Shown here piece by piece: positions 14,755 to 21,839 of a stretch of DNA of 27,544 nucleotides. A program made the position numbers and the translations under genes. The stretch covers positions 1 through 27,544 of the forward strand of contig DASRPA010000180.1 in NCBI GenBank assembly GCA_035646635.1. Reading direction: 5' to 3'. The DNA is from JACDAL01 sp035646635 (lineage in GTDB: Bacteria > Actinomycetota > CADDZG01 > WHSQ01). How positions within the stretch are numbered: position 1 is the first letter of the stretch; every line of letters begins with the position of its first letter. Under the pieces are notes generated by a model that searched no databases, had not been told where the DNA came from, and was given only the letters and a program-made list of their open reading frames with translations.

Positions 14755-15270
14755 TCAGAGGGCGGGCTCGTTCAGGTGGGCGCCGTCGAAGGGGTCCTGC
14801 TCCCTCGATTCCTCCCCCTCATCGCCTCGGGGAGCGACTAGCTGCTCTCTGCCGCGGGCGACAGTTGACAGGGTCTTGTTGAGCAGGATCTCGAAACCGG
14901 CGAGCTTCTGGTCGATGTAGTCCTCGGCTTCCAGCCGCGTCCTGGCGGCCTTCGCCTTGCCCTCGTCGATCAGGCGTTCAGACTCGCGCTGGGCCGCGTG
15001 GACGATCTCCGAGCGCGACAGCAGCCGGTCTCGCTGCTCCCGGGCCTCGGCCAGGAGGCGGTCCGCCTCCTTACGAGCGCGCGCCAGGAGCTCATCCCGG
15101 TCGCGTGCCATCCAACGAGCCTGCCTCACCTCATCGGGGACCGCCTGTTTGAGCTGTGCGATCAGCTCCAGAAACTCATTTCGATCTATAACCGCGCTCG
15201 AGGAGAACGGGACCGACTTGGCCTCCTCCACAAGAACCTGCAGTTCCTCCAAACGTTCAACGATGTCCAT
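14755..15270 (-). CDS. SepIVA-like (DivIVA-related) coiled-coil septum/envelope protein
   Basis: A 171-residue, charged, helical protein with no membrane segment or signal peptide. It starts MDIVERLEELQVLVEEAKSV and runs through a long coiled coil (about 50-135), which includes ARKEADRLLAEAREQRDRLL. It ends in an acidic, disordered tail. Mycobacterial SepIVA (Rv2927c), a DivIVA-domain protein that affects division and polar growth, has the same architecture and the same genomic place beside the DUF177 gene. Identification rests on this context and on sequence character. The ATG at 15270 has a GAGGGG site 4 nt upstream. An ATP-synthase b-like annotation would be a compositional artefact. Confidence 0.75.
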   Translation of the reverse strand: MDIVERLEELQVLVEEAKSVPFSSSAVIDRNEFLELIAQLKQAVPDEVRQARWMARDRDELLARARKEADRLLAEAREQRDRLLSRSEIVHAAQRESERLIDEGKAKAARTRLEAEDYIDQKLAGFEILLNKTLSTVARGREQLVAPRGDEGEESREQDPFDGAHLNEPAL

Positions 15271-15351
15271 CGTTCCCCTCTCCGCTATCCCGTCCCCAGC
15301 TTCGTTGTAACGGAGCGGCCCTCCGTGCTCCTCACGAAGAGATTGCCATGC

Positions 15352-15837
15352 TCAAGGCCCGTTGACTAGCATCTGTTCGAGTGCGCTCTGGACTCCTTTG
15401 GGGACGAGGCCTTCCACCCGGCCCCCGTAGCGCGCGACCTCCTTGACCAGGCTCGAGGACAGAAACGCCCATTCGGGAGTGGCGGTGACGAACATCGTGT
15501 CGAGCTCAGGAGCAAGACGTGAGTTCATTTGCGCCATCTGCAGCTCGTACTCGAAGTCGGACACCGCTCGCAGCCCTTTGATCACGAGGCTGATGCCGAG
15601 GGTGCGCGCATGGTCGACGAGGAGGCCGTCGAACGACGAGATCTCGATGTTGTCGAGGCCGGAGAGGGCATCGGACAACATCGCCGTGCGCTCCTCGAGC
15701 GTGAACATGGGGTTCTTGGAAGGGTTTCTATTGACGGCCACAACCACGCCCTCGAAGTAGCGGGCGGCCCGCTCGATCACGTCGACGTGGCCGTTGGTCA
15801 CGGGGTCGAACGACCCCGGACACAGGGCCCTCGCCAT
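15352..15837 (-). CDS. coaD: Phosphopantetheine adenylyltransferase
   Basis: Cytosolic enzyme that transfers AMP from ATP to 4'-phosphopantetheine in the penultimate step of coenzyme A synthesis. The 161-residue protein has the nucleotidyltransferase motif GSFDPVTNGHVD (8-19), with the T/HxGH-type catalytic site. It also has KGLRAVSDFEYELQMAQMN and the C-terminal PEWAFLSSSLVKEVA loop, which carries the second ATP-binding motif. Length is exactly that of the family. It follows rsmD by 9 bp with an ATG at 15837, the near-universal rsmD-coaD pair. Confidence 0.98.
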   Translation of the reverse strand: MARALCPGSFDPVTNGHVDVIERAARYFEGVVVAVNRNPSKNPMFTLEERTAMLSDALSGLDNIEISSFDGLLVDHARTLGISLVIKGLRAVSDFEYELQMAQMNSRLAPELDTMFVTATPEWAFLSSSLVKEVARYGGRVEGLVPKGVQSALEQMLVNGP

Positions 15838-15846
15838 TAGCGGCGT

Positions 15847-16419
15847 CTACCCCTGATCCTCTGGCGAGCCCTCTTCGTCCTCATGGGCGAACACGTAGAG
15901 ATGGGCCTGACCATAGTCGCGCTCCCACACGAGCTGCAGCCCAAACGGCTCTATGCGGCTCTCCTTGAGGGGGCGATGGAGGGCGATCCGGCCCGCATCC
16001 GCGAGCCACCCACCCATGACGACCGCCTCAAGGTCGCGCCGCACATCCGGCAGCGGCATGCCGTAGGGAGGGTCGATGAAGATCAGGTCCATACGCTCGT
16101 CGGCGGGACGGCCCAGGGTCGATGACACCTGAGACCACTGCACCTCGGAACGCGAGCCCAGCCCGGTCGCCTCGATGTTGGCCTGGAGCTTGACAATCGC
16201 CTCGTGGGCGCTTTCGACGAAGGTGGTGGCGGTGGCTCCCCGAGACAGTGCTTCCAGACCGAGCGAGCCGGAGCCCGCATAAAGATCGAGGACCCGAAAC
16301 CCGTCCATCGCCCCGAGCGCGGAGAACAGCGACTCCTTCATCTGATCGGTCATCGGCCGCGTGCCAGAGGTGGGAGCGCGCAGCCGCCGCCCCTTAGCCT
16401 GGCCCGCAATTACTCGCAT
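15847..16419 (-). CDS. rsmD: 16S rRNA (guanine(966)-N2)-methyltransferase
   Basis: Methylates G966 of 16S rRNA with S-adenosylmethionine during 30S assembly. The 190 residues begin MRVIAGQAKGRRLRAP, the family N-terminus. They carry the SAM loop DLYAGSGSLGLEALSRGA (45-62) and the catalytic DPPYG (116-120). It lies 38 bp after recG and 9 bp before coaD, presumably in one transcript. Confidence 0.97.
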   Translation of the reverse strand: MRVIAGQAKGRRLRAPTSGTRPMTDQMKESLFSALGAMDGFRVLDLYAGSGSLGLEALSRGATATTFVESAHEAIVKLQANIEATGLGSRSEVQWSQVSSTLGRPADERMDLIFIDPPYGMPLPDVRRDLEAVVMGGWLADAGRIALHRPLKESRIEPFGLQLVWERDYGQAHLYVFAHEDEEGSPEDQG

Positions 16420-16457
16420 AACTTGAACATAACCCCAATTCTAGTGAGCCAAGGTAT

Positions 16458-18653
16458 TCACCCCGACTGCACGACCTCCAGAGAACGTTCCGGGAACCGG
16501 GCTCTCATCTCGCGCTCGAGAGCACGATGCTCCGGGTGCTGCAGCTCGGGATCCTCCTCCAACAATCTAACTGCCAGCTCACGCGCCTCGATGATCGCGT
16601 CCTGATGCTCGAGCACACGCGTCATCTTGAGCTGCGGCATGCCCGACTGGCGGGCGCCGAACAGCTGGCCCTCGCCTCGCTGCGCAAGGTCGACCAACGC
16701 CAGTCGGAAGCCGTCGGTGGTGTCTCTGATCGCGGTCAGCCGCTCGGCGGCGGCGCGCGCGGAGGGCTCTCGTGCGGCCTCGAGGTCTATTCCCGTCGCC
16801 AGAACGCAGTAGGAGTCGTGCTCGCCGCGTCCGATGCGGCCTCGTAGCTGGTGCAGCTGGGCGAGCCCGAAGCGCTCGGCGTCCTCCACCAACATCATCG
16901 TGGCGTTGGGCACGTCGACTCCCACTTCGATGACCGTGGTGGCAACAAGAACCTGCGTCGAGCCTCCCCTGAAGGCAGTCATGGCCGCCTCCTTGTCCTG
17001 CGCCTTCATGTCGCCGTGGACGAGGCCCACCGAGAGCTCCGGCCACACGTCCTTCTGCAGGCGCCGAGCCTCGCTCTTGGCGTCCCTCAAGTCGGTCGTG
17101 CGGGACTCCTCGCGCAGCGCATAGACCACGAACGCCTGGCGGCCGGCCATGGCCTCGGACCGTATGAGCTCGTACGCGACCTGCCGCTCCGCTTCGGTGG
17201 GGGCGATCGATGTCTGGACGGGCCGCCGGCCCAACGGAAGCTCATCGAGTATCGAGATGTCGAGATCGCCGTAGATCGACACTGCCAGAGTGCGGGGTAT
17301 CGGTGTTGCCGTCATCACCAGGATGTCGGGTTCGCCGTCGGCGAAAGACTTGGCCCCGAGACCCTTGCGCTGATGTACGCCGAAACGGTGTTGCTCGTCG
17401 ACCACTGCCAGCCCCAACTTGGGAATATCGACCGAGCTCTGAATCAGCGCATGTGTGCCGATCAGAAGATCGACCTCACCGGCAGTGGCGGCGGCGAGGA
17501 TCTCGGAGCGCTGCCCCTCGGGCGTCGAGCCGGTCAGCAGGCGGACTACGGGGCGGCGGGAGATCGAGGCGAAGAGGTTACGAGCCTCCTCGGCGCCGAA
17601 CGCTCGGCCCAGCAGCTCGGTGACGGTCAGGAAATGCTGCTCGGCGAGCACCTCAGTGGGAGCCATGAACGCGGCCTGATGCCCGCCGGCAATGGCGACA
17701 AGGCAGGCATAGAGAGCGACCACAGTCTTGCCCGACCCGACCTCGCCCTCGATGAGGCGGTGCATCGGGTAGGGCTTTGCCATGTCCGAGGCCACCGCCG
17801 CGCAGGCGCGCCGCTGTGCCCCGGTGGGCTCGAAGGGGAGGGCATGCATGAACGTCTCTGCCAGAGAGCCCTCGCCCGACTCCACCTGGCGCAGCCCGCG
17901 CACGGTGCGCTCGACCCGCCGCTTGCGGTAGACGAGGCCGAGCTGGAGCGTGAAGACCTCGTCGAATACCAGGCGGCGACGGGCGGCGAGGACATCCTTC
18001 TTTGTCTCGGGAAAGTGGATGAGACGTATCGCTTCACTTCTCTGGAGTAGTCCCAGCGAGCGCCTCAGGTTGTCGGGCAACGGGTCTGCAACGGCTGAGT
18101 GCTCGTGCAGTGCGTCCCACATCAGGCGGCGCAGGCCGTCGCTCGAGAGCTCGGCCGTGGCCGGATAGATGGGGACTATGCGCCCGACGTTGAAGGGCTC
18201 GCGACCGGAACGGACGATCTCGAAACGAGGGGCGGTCATCTGCAGCTTCCCCTTGTAGCGGCTCACGCGCCCATAGAAGAAAGCCTCCGTTCCCGGCCGC
18301 AGGGCCCGTGCCACCCAGTCCTGGTTGAACCATGTGACGGTCATCAGGCCCGTTTCGTCCCCGATGCTCCCCACGATCATCCTCTTGCCCGACTTGGTGC
18401 GAAAGGGAGGCTTGATCGATTTGACCCGGGCGTGCATCTGGACCTCTGTGTCCTGCGGCGCCCGGCCCAGCTCCGAGATCGTCCTCAGCTGCGTCCGATC
18501 CACGTGGTAGCGGGGATAGTGCTGCAAGAGGTCCTGGACGCTTGTGATGCCGAGCCTCTCGAGAGCGCCCTCTTTGCGCGTGAGCGGGGTCCTCTTGGCG
18601 GGCCCGGCGAAGAGTTCGAGCCCTCTGACGGGCAGCGTGATGATCTCGGCCAT
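16458..18653 (-). CDS. recG: ATP-dependent DNA helicase RecG
   Basis: Double-strand DNA translocase that remodels stalled replication forks and Holliday junctions. The 731 residues contain the wedge OB-fold (about 65-150), the helicase core with Walker A GEVGSGKT (303-310), DEQH (419-422), TATPIPRT (448-455), and motif VI QLRGRIGRG near 602-610. A C-terminal RecG-specific TRG-type region follows. I chose the ATG at 18653 because GGGGAGG lies 6 nt upstream; an upstream in-frame ATG would remove that site. The gene is divergent from rpmB. The DAK-family gene often found next to recG in Gram-positives is missing. Confidence 0.97.
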   Translation of the reverse strand: MAEIITLPVRGLELFAGPAKRTPLTRKEGALERLGITSVQDLLQHYPRYHVDRTQLRTISELGRAPQDTEVQMHARVKSIKPPFRTKSGKRMIVGSIGDETGLMTVTWFNQDWVARALRPGTEAFFYGRVSRYKGKLQMTAPRFEIVRSGREPFNVGRIVPIYPATAELSSDGLRRLMWDALHEHSAVADPLPDNLRRSLGLLQRSEAIRLIHFPETKKDVLAARRRLVFDEVFTLQLGLVYRKRRVERTVRGLRQVESGEGSLAETFMHALPFEPTGAQRRACAAVASDMAKPYPMHRLIEGEVGSGKTVVALYACLVAIAGGHQAAFMAPTEVLAEQHFLTVTELLGRAFGAEEARNLFASISRRPVVRLLTGSTPEGQRSEILAAATAGEVDLLIGTHALIQSSVDIPKLGLAVVDEQHRFGVHQRKGLGAKSFADGEPDILVMTATPIPRTLAVSIYGDLDISILDELPLGRRPVQTSIAPTEAERQVAYELIRSEAMAGRQAFVVYALREESRTTDLRDAKSEARRLQKDVWPELSVGLVHGDMKAQDKEAAMTAFRGGSTQVLVATTVIEVGVDVPNATMMLVEDAERFGLAQLHQLRGRIGRGEHDSYCVLATGIDLEAAREPSARAAAERLTAIRDTTDGFRLALVDLAQRGEGQLFGARQSGMPQLKMTRVLEHQDAIIEARELAVRLLEEDPELQHPEHRALEREMRARFPERSLEVVQSG

Positions 18654-18659
18654 TGTGCA

Positions 18660-18666
18660 CCTCCCC
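18660..18666 (-). promoter_or_regulatory. Shine-Dalgarno site of recG
   Basis: GGGGAGG, 6 nt before the ATG at 18653. It overlaps an upstream in-frame ATG and so identifies the internal one as the start. Confidence 0.75.
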
Positions 18667-18726
18667 ATAAATACGGTGGCATTCGAACGCCCCTGCATCG
18701 CCGCTCGCGGCGTGTCTCGTCGCTCA

Positions 18727-18743
18727 CGTACCCTCCGGGTACG
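18727..18743. repeat. Inverted repeat (hairpin)
   Basis: Perfect 7-bp stem CGTACCC/GGGTACG with a TCC loop in the recG-rpmB spacer. No U-tract on either side, so a terminator is not indicated. Confidence 0.5.
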
Positions 18744-18902
18744 CAGCGCTCCTCGCGCCTGGCGAATCGGGGCGCAGTGACGCTCTCGGTGCGCACCGTA
18801 TTTCCGGTGCGGAGCACCCTCAGCCTAGCGCCGGGCACCCCTCCTGACTCGTATTGCGGTGTCCCCGTCCCGAGCCGACGCCGGGGGCCGGGGCACCCGC
18901 GG

Positions 18903-18937
18903 GGTGGTGAAATGTCCTCGGTCCGCTATGCACCACC
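18903..18937. repeat. GGTGGTG/CACCACC palindromic unit, copy 1
   Basis: A 35-bp unit bounded by GGTGGTG and CACCACC with interior ATGTCCTCGGTCCGC. It is repeated almost identically 6 bp downstream. The right arm of this copy and the left arm of the next form a hairpin with a 6-nt TTTTTC loop. Confidence 0.8.
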
Positions 18938-18943
18938 TTTTTC

Positions 18944-18978
18944 GGTGGTGAGATGTCCTCGGTCCGCGTTTCACCACC
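18944..18978. repeat. GGTGGTG/CACCACC palindromic unit, copy 2
   Basis: Second unit of the pair; its first 24 bases differ from copy 1 at one position. It ends 25 bp before the candidate rpmB -10 box, where an operator would be expected. Confidence 0.8.
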
Positions 18979-19003
18979 ACCTCCGGGGCACGCCGCCGTG
19001 CGG

Positions 19004-19009
19004 TACCCT
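19004..19009 (+). promoter_or_regulatory. -10 box of rpmB, probable leaderless transcript
   Basis: TACCCT ends 8 nt before the rpmB ATG, so transcription should begin at or next to the start codon. No Shine-Dalgarno sequence precedes that ATG, which fits leaderless initiation. Confidence 0.45.
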
Positions 19010-19017
19010 TGGCCGCT

Positions 19018-19209
19018 ATGTCATCGGTTTGCGATATCTGTGGAAAGAAGCCGGGCTTCGGCAACAACATCTCGCACTCGCACCGGCTCACCCGCCGGCG
19101 CTGGAACCCAAACATCCAGCGGATGCGTGTGCTGGTGGAGGGCACGGCCAAGAGGCTGAACGTGTGCACGAAATGCCTCAAGGCCAACAAAGTCCTGCGC
19201 GTCGGATAG
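19018..19209 (+). CDS. rpmB: 50S ribosomal protein L28
   Basis: Small basic protein of the large ribosomal subunit. The 63 residues begin MSSVCDICGKKPGFGNNISH and include RRRWNPNIQ and a second cysteine pair, CTKC, near the C-terminus. This is the zinc-binding form. I chose the ATG at 19018 because it matches the family N-terminus; an in-frame TTG three codons earlier overlaps the probable -10 box. No ribosome-binding site is present. It stands divergent to recG, the conserved rpmB-recG neighbourhood. Confidence 0.95.
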   Translation: MSSVCDICGKKPGFGNNISHSHRLTRRRWNPNIQRMRVLVEGTAKRLNVCTKCLKANKVLRVG

Positions 19210-19282
19210 CGCCCTGAGCGCCGTCACCAACGCGGTTTCCCAGGCCAAGCTGAGGCTCGAGCGGGCCCGGGCTCGCCATTCC

Positions 19283-20167
19283 GTGGTCGACATCGCCATA
19301 ACCACGTTCAAGCGGTTCTCCGAGGACGACGGGGCCACCCACGCGGCGGCGCTCACCTACTACATCTTCTTCTCTATCTTTCCCCTGCTTCTGTTCGCGG
19401 TATCGGTGCTCGGTTTCGTCGCCAGAGGCAACGAGGAGCTCAGGAAGGATCTTCTCGACGCCGGCGTGGGAGCGGTTCCCCTTCTCGCGAACGTCCTGCA
19501 GGAGGCGGGATTGGGCTTCTTCCAGGAGAGGGCCGGCAGCCTCGCCTTGACCGCCGTCGTTCTGTCCCTCTACACGGGCTCGGGCGCGGTCGTGGCGCTG
19601 GAGCACTCGCTCAACCGGCTCGACCACATCTCAGAGGAGGGCACCTTCCTGCAGAAGAGGCTCAAGTCCCTGCGCTGGCTGGCTCTGTTGGGCCCGGCGG
19701 CGGTGTTGACCGCCGCCTTGGGTGGCGTGGCGAACTTCTCGGATCAAACCTTCGGGGAAGGCTCAGCCCTGGCCCGGCTGGTCGCACTGGTCGGTCTGTT
19801 GGCCGGCTTGCTCGTGAGCACCGGACTGTTCGCGAGCGCCTTCCGCAACCTAGGCGGTGCGCACCGGTCGTGGCATGCCGTGCTTCCGGGCGCCATCTCC
19901 GGAGCGGTCGCGTTCGAGCTGCTGAAGGCGCTGAGCTCGCTCTACATCGCCAGCGGCGCCAAGAGCAGGGAGGCCACGTTCGGAGCCTTCGCGGCCGCTG
20001 CAACGTTCCTTATCGCCGCCTTTCTGATCTCACGCATTACGCTCTTGTCGGCCGAGCTCAATACCGTGCTCGCCGAACGACGCCTCACGCGAAGATCGAG
20101 TCCGATCCCAACCGGTTCAATCAGACCCAAGTCGATCAGACCCAACCAGACAGGAGGGGGCCCATGA
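19283..20167 (+). CDS. YihY/BrkB-family inner-membrane protein
   Basis: Integral membrane protein of the YihY/BrkB (UPF0761, formerly RNase BN) family; molecular function unknown. The 294-residue version from GTG 19283 contains the family motif THAAALTYYIFFSIFPLLLF and about six transmembrane helices. It ends in a polar tail with a repeated SIRPK/SIRPN element. Codons upstream, back to a CTG at 19214, read as a charged helix ending RARARHSVVD, like the N-terminus of relatives. The true start may therefore be that CTG, immediately after rpmB. The stop overlaps the next ATG by ATGA. Confidence 0.9.
   Translation: MVDIAITTFKRFSEDDGATHAAALTYYIFFSIFPLLLFAVSVLGFVARGNEELRKDLLDAGVGAVPLLANVLQEAGLGFFQERAGSLALTAVVLSLYTGSGAVVALEHSLNRLDHISEEGTFLQKRLKSLRWLALLGPAAVLTAALGGVANFSDQTFGEGSALARLVALVGLLAGLLVSTGLFASAFRNLGGAHRSWHAVLPGAISGAVAFELLKALSSLYIASGAKSREATFGAFAAAATFLIAAFLISRITLLSAELNTVLAERRLTRRSSPIPTGSIRPKSIRPNQTGGGP
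20120..20145 (+). repeat. Short tandem repeat in the YihY tail
   Basis: ATCAGACCCAA occurs at 20120-20130 and 20135-20145 with a 15-bp period, encoding the repeated IRPKS/IRPNQ tail. It lies just before the ribosome-binding site of the next gene. Confidence 0.6.
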
Positions 20168-20628
20168 CCACGACGGGGACCAGACCGTCGTCCGAGGACT
20201 ACTACCGCAACGAGCGGCCGGGCAGCCGGTCCGTCGGCCAGCTCATGAGGGAGATCACCGAGGACATCTCGACGCTGTTCCGCAAGGAGATCGAGCTGGC
20301 CAAGCAGGAGGTGGGCGAGTCGATCGCGGTCAAGACCAAGGGCGCGGTGATCATCGCGATTGCAGGGGTATTCGGGCTTCTCGCCTTGATGTTCGTGCTG
20401 CTGGCGCTGAGGGACGGCCTCGACACCTTCTTGTGGCAGTGGGTCGCCGACCTCGTGACCGCGCTGGTGCTTCTGGTGTGCGGTGGAATTGGAGCCCTGA
20501 TCGCAAAGAAAAAGCTGCAGGCGCCGTTCAAGACCGAGCTCACCAAGAAGACGATCAAGGACGACGTCGAGCTTGCCAAGTCGCTGCGCAAGAGGCCGGG
20601 CTCGGCCACGACCAAGACCGGCGTCTAA
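20164..20628 (+). CDS. Holin-X-like membrane protein (holin superfamily III, PF07332-type)
   Basis: A 154-residue protein with a polar N-terminus, the amphipathic segment LFRKEIELAKQEVGES (about 38-53), two transmembrane helices (about 60-82 and 93-114) and a basic C-terminal tail. This order is that of the actinobacterial holin-X/phage-holin-III family, named by similarity; a lytic role is unproven and an envelope housekeeping role is likely. The ATG at 20164 has AGGAGGGGG upstream and overlaps the YihY stop, so the two are coupled. It is usually found with DUF3618 proteins, as here. Confidence 0.88.
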   Translation: MTTTGTRPSSEDYYRNERPGSRSVGQLMREITEDISTLFRKEIELAKQEVGESIAVKTKGAVIIAIAGVFGLLALMFVLLALRDGLDTFLWQWVADLVTALVLLVCGGIGALIAKKKLQAPFKTELTKKTIKDDVELAKSLRKRPGSATTKTGV

Positions 20629-20645
20629 CCGACGCGTTGTTCGGG

Positions 20646-20651
20646 TAGGAT
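20646..20651 (+). promoter_or_regulatory. Candidate -10 box for the DUF3618 gene
   Basis: TAGGAT in the 75-bp gap after the holin-like gene. No convincing -35 is visible, so this may instead be chance. Confidence 0.2.
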
Positions 20652-20703
20652 TTCGGCTTCGGCCGCACACGGACAGCGCACAGGGGCACGCCTGGGGGCA
20701 AAA

Positions 20704-20898
20704 ATGGGGCAAGACTCCAGCACCACAGTCACCGAGATAGAAGAGACCAGAGACGACCTCGCCCAGAAGGTCGATGAGCTCATGGGCCGCGCCCGCATCG
20801 AGGCAACCGAGGCGGGCAAGAAACTGGCAGTCGGAGCCGCCGCCGGCGCTGGCCTCTTGCTCGTAGGCTGGGTCGCCAAGCGCCGCGTCGGCCGCTAG
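20704..20898 (+). CDS. DUF3618 protein
   Basis: A 64-residue protein with the DUF3618 hallmark EIEETRDDLAQKVDEL (11-26), a helical middle and one C-terminal transmembrane helix (about 42-57) followed by a basic anchor KRRVGR. Function unknown; the family regularly accompanies holin-X-like proteins in actinobacteria, suggesting a shared membrane role. The ATG has a GGGGG site 5 nt upstream. Confidence 0.88.
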   Translation: MGQDSSTTVTEIEETRDDLAQKVDELMGRARIEATEAGKKLAVGAAAGAGLLLVGWVAKRRVGR

Positions 20899-20912
20899 CT
20901 ACTCCTCGATCC

Positions 20913-21722
20913 GTGGCGGAGAGAAACCACAGCCTTCCCCTGTCCTTCAGAGCGCTGGTCTCCTCCGCTCTCGGGCTCTACCGGACCTCTCTGTGGCGCC
21001 TGGCCCCCGCGTCGCTCGTGCTCGGGGCGATTCTCTTCTGGCTCCCGCTGGCGGGCTTCGGGTTATGGCGCGCAGATGCCCCGGAGTCGCTGTGGGTGGG
21101 CATCTTCATCGCTCGGGAGTCCCTGTTCCAGCTCTTCGCCAGCATCCTCGTGGCGCTGGGGGCGGCGCTAATCGGCTCCGATCTCGTGGGGCGGCGCCGC
21201 TCGCTCGCCGATGTATATGGAGAGCTTCGTCCTCTCCGCGCATCCCTGCTGGGGGCGGCCCTCTATTCCATGCTCCTGGGCGGGTTTGCCCACCTCGTTC
21301 CCTTCCTCGGCCTCATCCTGCCGCTGGTCCTGTTGGGCCCGCCCGCCCTGGCGCAAGTGGTAGCGGTAGAGCAGCGGCCGCTCGCCGAGGCGAGGCCACG
21401 GGCCCGCGCCCTGCTTGCCGGCCAGACGCTGCGCACGTTCACCTATCTCCTGCCGCTCGTGCTGGTGCTGCGGCTGCTCGAAGGGATCCTCTACTCCGCG
21501 GCACTGGGCGTGGCATCGGGGGCCGGGTGGAGCGGCGGCGCACTGGCGATGCTGCAGGGGGCCGCAAGCGCGGCGTTCATGGGTCTCGTGATGGTGCCGT
21601 TCCTCACGGCCCTGATGGCGGCCCTCTACTTCGACCTCCGGACGCGCGCCGGCGACCTCGATGAGGATGCGCTCGACGCCGCACGGCGGGCCGCGGTCGA
21701 CTCGTCGGCCGGCCCAAGTTGA
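20913..21722 (+). CDS. Multi-pass membrane protein of unknown function
   Basis: Not recognised. The 269-residue product from GTG 20913 has about five or six hydrophobic helices (roughly 28-50, 70-90, 112-145, 170-195 and 205-235) separated by arginine-rich loops. It has a charged C-terminus (DLDEDALDAARRAAVD). The layout resembles uncharacterised actinobacterial proteins akin to the glycerophosphodiester-phosphodiesterase membrane domain, but no motif settles this. It begins 14 bp after the DUF3618 stop without a clear ribosome-binding site, so the start is uncertain. Codon use matches the neighbours. Confidence 0.7.
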   Translation: MAERNHSLPLSFRALVSSALGLYRTSLWRLAPASLVLGAILFWLPLAGFGLWRADAPESLWVGIFIARESLFQLFASILVALGAALIGSDLVGRRRSLADVYGELRPLRASLLGAALYSMLLGGFAHLVPFLGLILPLVLLGPPALAQVVAVEQRPLAEARPRARALLAGQTLRTFTYLLPLVLVLRLLEGILYSAALGVASGAGWSGGALAMLQGAASAAFMGLVMVPFLTALMAALYFDLRTRAGDLDEDALDAARRAAVDSSAGPS

Positions 21723-21773
21723 TCGCTTTTGGGATTGGTTGTGGAGCACGACACAACCCATCAGAAAATTCGC

Positions 21774-21827
21774 GGGGCGAACTTTGCGGCCGCAACCACG
21801 CGGGTGGTGGTTGGGGACTCACAGTTG
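21774..21827. repeat. Diverged distant copy of the smc-upstream palindromic repeat
   Basis: This 54-bp stretch keeps the GCGAACTTTGCG opening of the unit found at 12599-12805. It also keeps an inner inverted pair AACCAC (21794-21799) / GTGGTT (21807-21812) and an outer pair AACTTTG (21780-21786) / CACAGTT (21820-21826) with one mismatch. It lies between two convergent genes. Confidence 0.65.
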
Positions 21828-21839
21828 GTATATCGACGA

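Larger units (their letters stand above)
18667..19003. other. Hairpin-rich divergent intergenic region between recG and rpmB
   Basis: No gene is supported here. The stretch is packed with inverted repeats: CGTACCC/GGGTACG at 18727-18743 (3-nt loop), GCACCG/CGGTGC at 18793-18810 (6-nt loop), and the paired palindromes at 18903-18978. A GCACG/CGTGC hairpin adjoins the rpmB -10 box. It must hold the promoters of both flanking genes. No clear recG promoter is visible; the AT-rich TATTTAT before its ribosome-binding site is too close to the start. Confidence 0.6.

Noticed and set aside
16851..18050. Plus-strand open frame of about 399 codons opposite recG
   Set aside because: Shadow of the helicase core; no motifs.
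18667..18673. TATTTAT as a recG -10 box
   Set aside because: Transcription would begin inside the ribosome-binding site GGGGAGG, so it is badly placed.
19870..20163. N-terminal extension of the holin-like gene
   Set aside because: Overlaps the YihY gene in another frame; the ATG at 20164 has a strong ribosome-binding site.
20164..20628. Prophage remnant suggested by the holin-like gene
   Set aside because: No other phage genes are present; this family is a chromosomal envelope protein in actinobacteria.
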